A program made the translations under genes and the position numbers. The notes under the pieces were generated by a model that had not been told where the DNA came from, searched no databases, and was given only the letters and a program-made list of their open reading frames with translations. From positions 29,203 to 93,202 of the forward strand of contig CAUJED010000104.1 in NCBI GenBank assembly GCA_963169535.1: a stretch of DNA of 64,000 nt, written 5' to 3'. How positions within the stretch are numbered: position 1 is the first letter of the stretch; every line of letters starts with the position of its first letter. Below are positions 8,559 to 16,288 of the stretch, piece after piece. The DNA is from PHOS-HE28 sp008016945 (lineage in GTDB: Bacteria; Bacteroidota; Bacteroidia; Flavobacteriales_F; PHOS-HE28).

Positions 8559-9063
8559 GGTGAAGTGAGCGAAGTGGGGCGAATGGAACGGAGAACGGCC
8601 ACAAGGAGCCGGACAACGGAACCTGTGGACGGACCAGTGGTACGGTGCTGGTGGTTCACATGGCCAGGGGCGGTGTTCCGGTTGGTGGATAGGGCCGTTC
8701 ACGGCCGGAGACCATCCGTTGCTCGTTCGGCACTCCGTGTCGCTGGATCGGGATGTAGCTTGGCCTTCGGAGCGGACCTGCATTGGGGGTGGCGTGCAAC
8801 GCATGGCGCTGGGTGGATCGTCCACTCCCTGGTCCGTTCGGTCTGGTGTGTTTTTGGTTTGGTGGTGGGGCCCGAATTGCAGAAATGCGGTTCGGGCTCC
8901 TGCTTTTCCACCGGCCATGGATCAGTCGGAGCGCTGCGGGTATCCTGGTGGCCCCGGTTCAGGACCATGATGGCGATCGGACCCCTTGGGAGGTCCGGTG
9001 GGGAGGAGATGGGTGTAACCCGGTCGAGGGTCTCCACGTACAACGGGTGAATCCGCTCTCCAC
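8559..9063. other. Intergenic stretch without a supported gene
   Basis: About 500 bases. Open frames on both strands overlap each other and give Arg/Pro/Trp-rich translations with no recognisable pattern, so none is called. No repeat or clear hairpin was seen. Confidence 0.5.
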
Positions 9064-9321
9064 ATGAACCCCTCAACCAACGAGATCCGTGTCCGGGTCG
9101 ATCAGATCGAGCGCCTGCTCATGTTCGATTATGAACCTGGGTCGGAGGAGGCGCTGTTCGATATCTGCGACCGGTCGGGACAGGTGGTGAAGACCGGCGA
9201 GGTGCGCGGCCCTGTGACCCAGGTGCGTGTCACCGACCTGGAAGGCGAAGAGTACTACCTGATGGTGCTTGATGGTGAATTGAGCACGGTGAAGTCGTTC
9301 CAACTTCGCAAGGTGGCATAG
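9064..9321 (+). CDS. Stand-alone protein resembling a T9SS type A sorting domain
   Basis: An 85-residue protein, MNPSTNEIRVRVDQIERLL and onward, with no signal peptide. Its layout follows a type A sorting domain from end to end: NPSTNEIRV in place of the 'PNP..g.v.v' opening, then FDICDRSGQVVKTGEV in place of 'iyd..Gr.v...', then VRVTDLEGEEYYLMVLDGE in place of 'id.s.L..G.Y.l.v..', then a basic end (KSFQLRKVA). No passenger domain precedes it. It could be a fragment of a decayed T9SS gene or a real cytoplasmic protein. The next gene downstream is a full T9SS cargo. The domain likeness is judged by eye. Confidence 0.65.
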   Translation: MNPSTNEIRVRVDQIERLLMFDYEPGSEEALFDICDRSGQVVKTGEVRGPVTQVRVTDLEGEEYYLMVLDGELSTVKSFQLRKVA

Positions 9322-9591
9322 CCCCGCACGGCCGGTCGTTCCATTCTTTTTTCCGTGGTGCTCCACGGGTGTGGCCCGACCTCGATCCATGGGGTTTGTA
9401 CGGCGAGGTGCAGCGTTGCAGGTGCTTGGAAGGCCCCTGGCCCATTCATGGCCGTATCGAAGGCATGTCCCTACGGCAGGCCAGTGGTCCATGTTCCAGC
9501 ACGCCGTGGAAGAGGGCCGGACCTTTCAACTTCGATGGGGTTCGACATGCCCTGTAACCCCAATGTGCAGTGGAGCGTTACAAGCGGCGCA

Positions 9592-11514
9592 ATGAGCGAT
9601 ACTTCTGAACGACGGAACGCGCCCTCCATGGGGCGCGCTTTCATGACCTGCGTGGTGGTCGGTGTGGCGGTGAGCGTGAGCCAGGGGCAAGCGCCGGGTG
9701 GAGTGTCCTCCGGCCTTGCCGTATGGTATAAGGCCGACCAGAATGTGGTGGGCAACCCGGTGAGTGCGTGGAATACGAGTGGCGGCAGCGCATCGACCTA
9801 CCACCTCACCCAGTCCACCTCGGCGTACCGCCCTGCAGTGATCCAAGGGAACGTCGATTACAAGCGATACAATTACAACAAGCGTATCGACTTCGCCGTA
9901 GCCTCGAGCAAGCGCTTGCAGAACACCTCCACATCGCCGAACCTCTATGGCACCGGGGGCAGTGTCTTTTTGGTCACCGACCAGGACCCCAGTGGTGGGA
10001 ATGGCACGGGCCTCACCTACTCCTCCGGTCTGTCCACACAGCGGATCCAGATCAAGCCATCCTTCCGCATCCAGACATCGACCGGCTCCTTGGGGTACAC
10101 CGGCGACCATTCCGCGCCCACGGAGTATTCCAACCGTTCGGCGTCGATCCTCTCCGTGACCGGCCTTGGCTCTTCGGCCACGCACCGGTTGAATTCGACG
10201 CCCTATCCATGCACCAATTGTGGGAGCGGGGTTTACAACCCGGTCATCACCACTGGATTGCATGTGGGACGTAACGGCGGAGGCTCCGAGTACGTGGATT
10301 GCGATATGGGCGAGATCATCATCTATAGTGCCGCGCTCACTACGGCGCAGATCCAACGGGTGGAATCCTATTTGGCCATCAAGTACGGGATCACCCGTGG
10401 CGGAAACACGGGCACGAGTTCCACATACAACTACGTGAACTCCGGTGGCACGGCGATCTGGGACAAGACCACGAACAGCGGTTTCAACAACGACATCGCG
10501 GGCATCGGGCGCGATGATGGCAGTGCGCTCGTCCAGAAGCAATCCATCAGCGTGAACAACGCCGAATCCGTGTCCATCGGCTTGGTGAGCATCGATGCGA
10601 GCAATGCCGCCAACAGCAACACCTTCTCCGCCAACAATTCCTTTGTCATGTGGGGGAACAACGGAGGAGCACAGAACACCGTATTCTCCGACCCGGCGTG
10701 TTTCGCCAACATGCCCGTTGGGGTGCAAGCCAAGGTGCAGCGGACGTGGAAGGTGCAGGCGACGAATTTCAGCCAAACGGTCACCATCGGTTTCGAGGCC
10801 TCGGCCTTGGTCGGTTATGCTCCTATCGCCAACCTCCGGTTGTTGGTGGATAATGACGGAACCAATTGGTCCAATGCCACCGTGGTGTCCGGTGCCGTGG
10901 TGGATGGGACCCGGATCGAGTTCGCGGGGGTGTCCCTGAGCGCTGCCCGGCCCTATTTCACCCTGGCCACATCGGACTTCACGGCAACGCCTTTGCCGGT
11001 GGAGCTTCTGTTCTTCAACGCACGACCCTATGGCAGTGGTTCCGTAGACCTGGAGTGGGCCACGGCCAGCGAGATGGGTAACGACCACTTCGTGGTGGAA
11101 CGCAGTCAGGATGGTATGGACTTCCAGGACATCGGACGGGTGCAGGGGAATGGTGGTTCCATGGTGCGCGAGGATTATGGCCTGCGGGATCCGGCACCGA
11201 TCCTTGGAGTGGGCTATTACCGGTTGAAGCAGGTGGATGTCAATGGCGCCATCACCTATTCCAACGTGGTCGCCGTGACCCTTGGGTCCGATGATCGACT
11301 GAACGTGTTTCCGAACCCTGCACACGGTCTGGTAAGGATCGTCGGGATGCCCACGGAGGTTGGGTCTCCATTGGAATTGTTCGACGCATGTGGCGCCAAG
11401 GTCCCCATCTTCCCGATCGGGTCGGACATGGGGGTGTTGGACGTGAGCACGTTGCCCAAGGGAGTGTACTTGCTCCGGGTCGATGGCCGAACGGCACGTA
11501 TCGTGAAGGAATGA
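9592..11514 (+). CDS. T9SS-exported surface protein with a lectin-like N-terminal half
   Basis: A 640-residue secreted protein. After the signal sequence (MGRAFMTCVVVGVAVSVSQGQA) the first part has the pattern AVWYKADQ...VSAWNTSGG and, near residue 240, EIIIYSAALTTAQIQRVESYLAIKYGI, typical of concanavalin/LamG-like domains in Bacteroidota surface proteins. A linker then carries PLPVELLFFNA and VDLEWATASEMGNDHFVVERSQDG. The C-terminal about 75 residues form a type A sorting domain (VFPNPAHGLVRI, VLDVSTLPKGVYLLRV, final KE). The start is uncertain: ATG at 9592, 9628 and 9643 all keep the hydrophobic segment; 9592 gives a basic n-region. Confidence 0.85.
   Translation: MSDTSERRNAPSMGRAFMTCVVVGVAVSVSQGQAPGGVSSGLAVWYKADQNVVGNPVSAWNTSGGSASTYHLTQSTSAYRPAVIQGNVDYKRYNYNKRIDFAVASSKRLQNTSTSPNLYGTGGSVFLVTDQDPSGGNGTGLTYSSGLSTQRIQIKPSFRIQTSTGSLGYTGDHSAPTEYSNRSASILSVTGLGSSATHRLNSTPYPCTNCGSGVYNPVITTGLHVGRNGGGSEYVDCDMGEIIIYSAALTTAQIQRVESYLAIKYGITRGGNTGTSSTYNYVNSGGTAIWDKTTNSGFNNDIAGIGRDDGSALVQKQSISVNNAESVSIGLVSIDASNAANSNTFSANNSFVMWGNNGGAQNTVFSDPACFANMPVGVQAKVQRTWKVQATNFSQTVTIGFEASALVGYAPIANLRLLVDNDGTNWSNATVVSGAVVDGTRIEFAGVSLSAARPYFTLATSDFTATPLPVELLFFNARPYGSGSVDLEWATASEMGNDHFVVERSQDGMDFQDIGRVQGNGGSMVREDYGLRDPAPILGVGYYRLKQVDVNGAITYSNVVAVTLGSDDRLNVFPNPAHGLVRIVGMPTEVGSPLELFDACGAKVPIFPIGSDMGVLDVSTLPKGVYLLRVDGRTARIVKE
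9618..9637. terminator. GC-rich hairpin at the start of the T9SS lectin-like gene
   Basis: CGCGCCC, loop TCCATG, GGGCGCG, followed by CTTTC. It resembles the terminator at 36808-36836 but lies at the 5' end of the next gene, and its loop contains an in-frame ATG (9628). It may end transcription from 9064 or control initiation of the next gene. Confidence 0.4.
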
Positions 11515-11672
11515 CCCTTCAGGTTCTTCACGGCACGGTGGGCGAGGTCAATGGCGACGAGGTAGCGGGCGGGCCACACGAGGAGTGCGCACCGACCGCG
11601 CATTATGCATGGAGGCCCTTCTCAACGAGGTGAAAGGACTTTCTTGGCCCGCCTGGTCCAACCGCCGGGCCG

Positions 11673-12980
11673 CTACCCCACGGTCGCTTTCGTACGCTGC
11701 ATCAGCTCCTCCACGGCATCGGCCTCCACGGGAATGTCCTTGAACAGGTCGATCGGGTTGTCGCGGGTCACCAGGATGTTGTTCTCCAGGCGGATCCCCA
11801 GCTTCTCCTCGCGGATGTAGATGCCCGGCTCCACGGTGAACACCATGTTCGGCTGGATCATCTCGTTCCACAGGCCCACGTCGTGCACGTCCAGTCCCAG
11901 GAAGTGGCTGGTGCCATGCATGAAGTACTTCTTGTAGAGCGGCTTCTCGGGATCCTGTTTGGCCACGTCGTTCTTATCCAGCAGCCCCAGGCCGATCAGT
12001 TCGCTCTCCATGATCCTGCCCACCTGCTTGTGGTAGTCGGCGAGCAGGGTGCCGGGCCGCAGCAATTGGGTGGCCTCCTTCTGCACGCGGAGTACGGCGT
12101 TGTACACGTCCTTCTGCCGCTTGGTGAAACGGCCGTTCACGGGAATGCTGCGCGTGAGGTCGCTCGCGTAGCCACCGTACTCGCAGCCGAAGTCCATCAG
12201 GATCACATCGCCGTCGTTGCACACCTGGTCGTTGGTGATGTAGTGCAGCACGCAGGCGTTGTACCCGCTGGCGATGATGGGCGTGTAGGCATGCCCGCGC
12301 GAGCCGTTGCGCACGAACTCATGCGTGATCTCCGCCTCGATCTCGTATTCCTTCACGCCGGGTTTCACGAAGCCGCACACCCGCTCGAACGCCTTTCCCG
12401 TGATCGCGATCGCACGCTGGATCTGCGCCACCTCCTCCTTGGTCTTGCGACTGCGGATGCGGTGCATGATGGGTGCGCTGCGTTTCACGCTGTGCAATGG
12501 ATACTGCGCACGCAGCTCCTTGTTCTTGCGCTCCTCGCGTGTTTCCACCTCGTTGCTCTGGCGCAGGTGCTCGTTGCTGTTCAGGTACAGGTGCTCGCAC
12601 TGCGGCACCAACCGCTTGATCGTGGCCTCGTAGCTCGTGGTCCACAGCACGGTGGCAATGCCGCTCAGCTCGCTCGCTTCCTTCTGCGAGAATTTGGCGC
12701 CTTCCCAGATCGCGATCAGTTCGCTGGTCTCGCGCACGAAGAGGATCTCGCGGTCCTTCGGGTCCACCGCGTCGGGGAAGAGCAGCAGGATCGTCTCCTC
12801 CTGGTCGATGCCGCTGAGGTGGAAGATGTCGCTGGCCTGCTTGAAGGGCATCGTGCCATCGGCGCTGGTGGGCATGATGTCGTTGCTGTGGAACACGGCC
12901 AGGCCGCCTTTCTCCATGGCCTGCCGAAGTTGCAGGCGGTGTTCGCGGTAGGTGGCGGCGCTGAGGGGTTGGTAACGCAT
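11673..12980 (-). CDS. pepP: Aminopeptidase P family metallopeptidase (Xaa-Pro aminopeptidase)
   Basis: Removes N-terminal residues preceding proline. The 435-residue protein has an N-terminal creatinase-like domain (FHSNDIMPTSADGTMPF...SDIFHLSGIDQEE) and a pita-bread catalytic domain with the metal ligands in order: DFGCEYGGYASDLTR (two Asp), HGTSHFLGLDVHD (His), VEPGIYI (Glu) and RLENNILV (Glu). Length matches the family. No signal peptide, so it is cytoplasmic. It is monocistronic, with a -7 element 19 nt before the ATG, and converges with the T9SS gene on its 3' side across 158 nt. Confidence 0.94.
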   Translation of the reverse strand: MRYQPLSAATYREHRLQLRQAMEKGGLAVFHSNDIMPTSADGTMPFKQASDIFHLSGIDQEETILLLFPDAVDPKDREILFVRETSELIAIWEGAKFSQKEASELSGIATVLWTTSYEATIKRLVPQCEHLYLNSNEHLRQSNEVETREERKNKELRAQYPLHSVKRSAPIMHRIRSRKTKEEVAQIQRAIAITGKAFERVCGFVKPGVKEYEIEAEITHEFVRNGSRGHAYTPIIASGYNACVLHYITNDQVCNDGDVILMDFGCEYGGYASDLTRSIPVNGRFTKRQKDVYNAVLRVQKEATQLLRPGTLLADYHKQVGRIMESELIGLGLLDKNDVAKQDPEKPLYKKYFMHGTSHFLGLDVHDVGLWNEMIQPNMVFTVEPGIYIREEKLGIRLENNILVTRDNPIDLFKDIPVEADAVEELMQRTKATVG

Positions 12981-12999
12981 GTGCTGGAAGCTGGAGGTG

Positions 13000-13007
13000 C
13001 GAAGTTA
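13000..13007 (-). promoter_or_regulatory. -7 element of the aminopeptidase P promoter
   Basis: TAACTTCG on the minus strand, one mismatch from TAnnTTTG. The same octamer occurs at 13099-13106 for the divergent gene. Confidence 0.45.
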
Positions 13008-13098
13008 GAGGGGTGACCGGGTGCGAGGGTGCAGTGGCCCCGATATACCTTGTTCGTCTGGGCCGCCAAGCCCAGCGATCTCAGCCCACTGCATCCGA

Positions 13099-13106
13099 TA
13101 ACTTCG
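13099..13106 (+). promoter_or_regulatory. -7 element of the small barrel-protein gene
   Basis: TAACTTCG, one mismatch from TAnnTTTG, 21 nt before the ATG at 13128. Confidence 0.45.
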
Positions 13107-13127
13107 TCCCACCACGAACAACCCATC

Positions 13128-13400
13128 ATGCAACGCATCCACGTCTCCATCAAACTCTCCCCCGAAGGCATGGCTCATATCCGTGCCACACCGGAACTGC
13201 AAAAAGCGGAAAAGGACTATGTGGACCGCTGGAAGGAAGAGGGCCTGTTGGAGAGCTTCTACATCTCTACCGATAGGACCGGCGCCATCCTGGTGTTCGC
13301 CGGCGTGGATGAAGCCCGTACGAGGGAGCTGATCGGAACGCTGCCGTACTTCCCGTACATGTCGATGGTGGAGTACGTAGACCTGGTGAAGCAGTTCTGA
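13128..13400 (+). CDS. Small dimeric alpha-beta-barrel-like protein (muconolactone-isomerase/YCII type)
   Basis: A 90-residue cytoplasmic protein starting MQRIHVSIKLSPEGMAHIRATPEL. The beta-alpha-beta pattern ending in LPYFPYMSMVEYVDLVKQF resembles small dimeric ferredoxin-fold proteins such as muconolactone isomerase. No catalytic residue set is evident, and the exact function is unknown. The start was chosen at the ATG after a -7-like element; an earlier in-frame start would run through that element. The neighbours are aminopeptidase P (divergent) and kynurenine-pathway genes (convergent). Confidence 0.75.
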   Translation: MQRIHVSIKLSPEGMAHIRATPELQKAEKDYVDRWKEEGLLESFYISTDRTGAILVFAGVDEARTRELIGTLPYFPYMSMVEYVDLVKQF

Positions 13401-13414
13401 AGCGTAGCGACGCT
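13401..13414. terminator. Small hairpin after the barrel-protein gene
   Basis: AGCGT, loop AGCG, ACGCT directly after the stop codon. It is short, has no T-run, and its function is uncertain. Confidence 0.3.
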
Positions 13415-13544
13415 CAACCTGACCTCGGCCAACGCCGCCAGTGTGGACACCCATCGACCAACACGTTGGCCCGGCGATCGCGTTCATGGGTTGGGCCCGT
13501 CCTTGGCATCCACCGTCGCGCAACGAATGGAGCGACCCGGGGGT

Positions 13545-14567
13545 TCAGCCCTTGAGGAAGCTCTCCCTCTTCATGGCCAACCACTCCAACGCGGCACCGC
13601 CGAGCAGGAGTTCTTTGGTGGCGGTATCGTAAGGCATGCTGTTGATCAGCTCGCCGGGGATGAGTTCGCCCAAGGGGAAGGGATAATCGGTGCCCATGGC
13701 CACCCGGTTGGCGCCCATCTGATCCACCACCACCCGCAACATGGCCGGATCGTGCACGAGCGCATCGATCCAGAAGCGTCCCAGGTAGTCGCGTGGGTTC
13801 ACGGTATTGTCCACGGCGCACAGGTCGGGGCGCATGATGAAGCCGTGCTCGATGCGGCCGATGGTGGCCGGGAAGGAGCCGCCGCCGTGCGCGAAGGCCA
13901 CGCGTAACCGCGGAAGGCGTTCCATGAGGCCGCTGAAGATCATGGAGGTGATGGCGGTGGCCGTTTCCACGGGCATGCCCACCAGCCAAGGCATCCAGTA
14001 CTTGTCGAACCGGTCGCTCCCCATCATGTCCCAGGGATGAACGAATACGGCCATGTCCAGTTCCTCGCAGGCCTGGAAGATGGCGAATAGGCGGGGCTCG
14101 CCCAGGTTGGTGCCGTTGATGTGGGTGCCGATCTGCACCCCGGCGAGGCCGATGCGCTTGCAACGTTCCAGTTCCTGAATGGCCAGCTCGGGCTCCTGCA
14201 TGGGCAATGTACCCAGCCCCACGAAGCGCGTGGGCCATTGCTGTACGATGCCTGCGATATGGTCGTTCAGGAACATGGACAGGTCCAGCGTGTCGTGCGG
14301 TTTGGCCCAATAGCTGAACATCACCGGCACGGTGCTAAGCACCTGGACATGGACATGGGATCGGTCGCATTCGGCGATCCGAACGCTCGGGTCCCAGCAG
14401 TTGGCCTGCACCTCGCGGAAGAACTTGTCGTCCATCATCATGCGGGCACAGCCGGGCCTGTGATGGTCCAGGTGGATGAATCCGCGGTAGCCGTAACGTC
14501 GCCCGAAGTCGGGTATCTGCTCCGGCAGGATGTGGGTATGGATGTCTATCGTGAGCGGGGTGGCCAT
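13545..14567 (-). CDS. 2-amino-3-carboxymuconate-6-semialdehyde decarboxylase (ACMSD)
   Basis: Amidohydrolase-fold enzyme that decarboxylates 2-amino-3-carboxymuconate semialdehyde and so directs tryptophan carbon to catabolism rather than to quinolinate and NAD. The 340-residue protein shows the family metal ligands: DIHTHILPE at the N-terminus (HxH), the His of VFVHPWDMMG, the His of FAHGGGSFP and the Asp of GTDYPFPLGE. A substrate-binding Arg lies in the N-terminal third. It starts 8 nt after the 3-hydroxyanthranilate dioxygenase stop, so the two enzymes of successive steps form an operon. Confidence 0.93.
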   Translation of the reverse strand: MATPLTIDIHTHILPEQIPDFGRRYGYRGFIHLDHHRPGCARMMMDDKFFREVQANCWDPSVRIAECDRSHVHVQVLSTVPVMFSYWAKPHDTLDLSMFLNDHIAGIVQQWPTRFVGLGTLPMQEPELAIQELERCKRIGLAGVQIGTHINGTNLGEPRLFAIFQACEELDMAVFVHPWDMMGSDRFDKYWMPWLVGMPVETATAITSMIFSGLMERLPRLRVAFAHGGGSFPATIGRIEHGFIMRPDLCAVDNTVNPRDYLGRFWIDALVHDPAMLRVVVDQMGANRVAMGTDYPFPLGELIPGELINSMPYDTATKELLLGGAALEWLAMKRESFLKG

Positions 14568-14575
14568 GCGGAACC

Positions 14576-15106
14576 TCAGACGAATCGTGGGTCAACGGCC
14601 ATCACGTGGCCGCAGGCGGAGCAGGTGCGCTTGGCTTCGTCGCCGTAGAACTCCCGGAAGCGGGGGATGAAGTCCTTCTCGATGTTGTGGAGCACGAAGC
14701 GGTATTCGTGCAGCAGGTTGTTGCACTGTTCGCAGTACCACTGCAGGCCATCCAGCAGCTCGCGGTCGTCGCGTTTCACCTCGATCACCAATCCCACGGT
14801 GTTGGCGCCCCGGCGCGGTTGGTGCGGCACACGGGCCGGCAACAGGAACATCTCGCCTTCACGGATCGGGATGGTCACGGCCTTGCCATCTTCCTGGATA
14901 CCGACCTCGATATCGCCTTCGAGCTGGTAGAACAGCTCTTCGGTCTCGTTCCAGTGATAGTCCTTGCGGGCGTTTGGGCCACCCACCACCATCACGATGT
15001 AGTCACCGGCATCGGCGTAGAGGTTCTTGTTGCCCACGGGGGGCTTCAGCAGGTCGCGGTTGTCGGCGATCCATTGTTTCACGTTGAACGGTCTGCGGAT
15101 GGCCAT
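14576..15106 (-). CDS. 3-hydroxyanthranilate 3,4-dioxygenase
   Basis: Opens the ring of 3-hydroxyanthranilate to give the substrate of the decarboxylase encoded next. The 176-residue cupin starts MAIRRPFNVKQWI. It has the Fe ligands in YHWNETEELFYQ (His, Glu) and PARVPHQPRR (His), an Arg pair for substrate binding, and the rubredoxin-like C-terminal site of bacterial enzymes: CEQC and CSAC. The start at 15106 was preferred over 15130 because it matches the family N-terminus. The rest of the kynurenine pathway is not in the window. Confidence 0.94.
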   Translation of the reverse strand: MAIRRPFNVKQWIADNRDLLKPPVGNKNLYADAGDYIVMVVGGPNARKDYHWNETEELFYQLEGDIEVGIQEDGKAVTIPIREGEMFLLPARVPHQPRRGANTVGLVIEVKRDDRELLDGLQWYCEQCNNLLHEYRFVLHNIEKDFIPRFREFYGDEAKRTCSACGHVMAVDPRFV

Positions 15107-15230
15107 CGGATGATGAATTGCGGCCCGCAAGGTACTTCAGTCCGACGCACGTGCCGTAGGCGCGGATGCCGTAGCGATGTGAATCGGCGATCGTTGAGGT
15201 GGGCGGATGGTTGGGCTGGACATGAATGCG

Positions 15231-15262
15231 GCAGGCCCGACCCCGTGCGGGGTCGGGCCTGC
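15231..15262. terminator. Strong hairpin after fcl
   Basis: A perfect 14-bp stem starting GCAGGCCCGACCCC with loop GTGC, about 30 nt past the fcl stop. It probably ends the cysQ-gmd-fcl transcript, although no T-run follows on the minus strand. Confidence 0.75.
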
Positions 15263-15293
15263 CCTATCGGTCCGTTGGAAGACGTCCGTGGCT

Positions 15294-16232
15294 TCAGCTC
15301 TTCGCCAGTTCGCTCTTGGCGAAATCGGCATACACGGCGGTGATGCCCTCGCGCAGGCCGATGCGGTGCTTCCATCCCATGTTGTGGAGGCGGCTCACGT
15401 CCATCAGTTTGCGGGGTGTGCCGTCGGGCTTCTCGGTGTTCCATTTCAGTTCACCGGTGTAGCCTACGATATCCTTGATCATCTCGGCGAGCGCCTTGAT
15501 GGTGAGATCCTCGCCGGTGCCGATGTTCACGAACATCTCCTCGTCGTAGTGTTGGAGGAGGAAGTAGCAGGCATCGGCCAGGTCGTCCACGTGCAGGAAT
15601 TCGCGCATGGGCGATCCGGTACCCCACACCTCCACACTGGGCGCGTTGGTGACCTTCGCCGTGTGGAACTTGCGGATCAGCGCGGGCAGCACGTGGCTGT
15701 TGTTGAGGTCGTAGTTGTCGTTGGGGCCGTAGAGGTTGGTGGGCATGGCGCTGATGTAGTTGCGCCCGTATTGCCGTCGGTAGCTCTCGGCCAGTTTGAT
15801 CCCGGCGATCTTGGCGATGGCGTAGGGTTCGTTGGTCTGCTCCAGCAGGCCGGTGAGCAGGCTCTCCTCCTTCAGTGGCTGCGGTGCCATCTTGGGGTAG
15901 ATGCAGCTGGAGCCCAGGAAGAGGAGTTTCCGCACATCATGCACGTGGCTGGCATGGATCACGTTGCACTCGATCATCAGGTTCTCGTAGAGGAACTGGG
16001 CGCGGTACACGTTGTTGGCGTGGATGCCCCCCACCTTGGCGGCCGCGAGCACCACCACATCGGGCTTCTCCTGCGCGAAGAAGGCGTTCACAGCGGCCTG
16101 GTCCTTCAGGTCGAGCTCCTTGCTGGTGCGGGTGATGATGTTGGTGTATCCATCCTTCTGCAGGCGGCGCACGATGGCACTTCCCACCATGCCGCGATGG
16201 CCTGCGATGTAGATCTTGTCGGTCTTGTTCAT
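15294..16232 (-). CDS. fcl: GDP-L-fucose synthase
   Basis: Epimerase-reductase that turns GDP-4-keto-6-deoxymannose into GDP-L-fucose with NADPH. The 312-residue SDR protein has the nucleotide motif GHRGMVGSA, the catalytic Ser in GSSCIYP, the YxxxK pair in EPYAIAKIAG, and the family marker NLYGPNDNYD. It comes 56 nt after gmd, which makes its substrate. An ATG at 16241 would add three residues; the 16232 ATG gives the usual family N-terminus. The product is a sugar donor for surface glycan. Confidence 0.96.
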   Translation of the reverse strand: MNKTDKIYIAGHRGMVGSAIVRRLQKDGYTNIITRTSKELDLKDQAAVNAFFAQEKPDVVVLAAAKVGGIHANNVYRAQFLYENLMIECNVIHASHVHDVRKLLFLGSSCIYPKMAPQPLKEESLLTGLLEQTNEPYAIAKIAGIKLAESYRRQYGRNYISAMPTNLYGPNDNYDLNNSHVLPALIRKFHTAKVTNAPSVEVWGTGSPMREFLHVDDLADACYFLLQHYDEEMFVNIGTGEDLTIKALAEMIKDIVGYTGELKWNTEKPDGTPRKLMDVSRLHNMGWKHRIGLREGITAVYADFAKSELAKS

Positions 16233-16288
16233 TGGATGCATTGTTGGGGCGGATCATGATCCGCCCGTACGGCAGGAATGATCACAGA

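Noticed and set aside
8433..9050. 205-codon plus-strand frame between the response regulator and the 9064 gene
   Set aside because: Starts inside the regulator on the opposite strand and has a composition unlike real proteins here.
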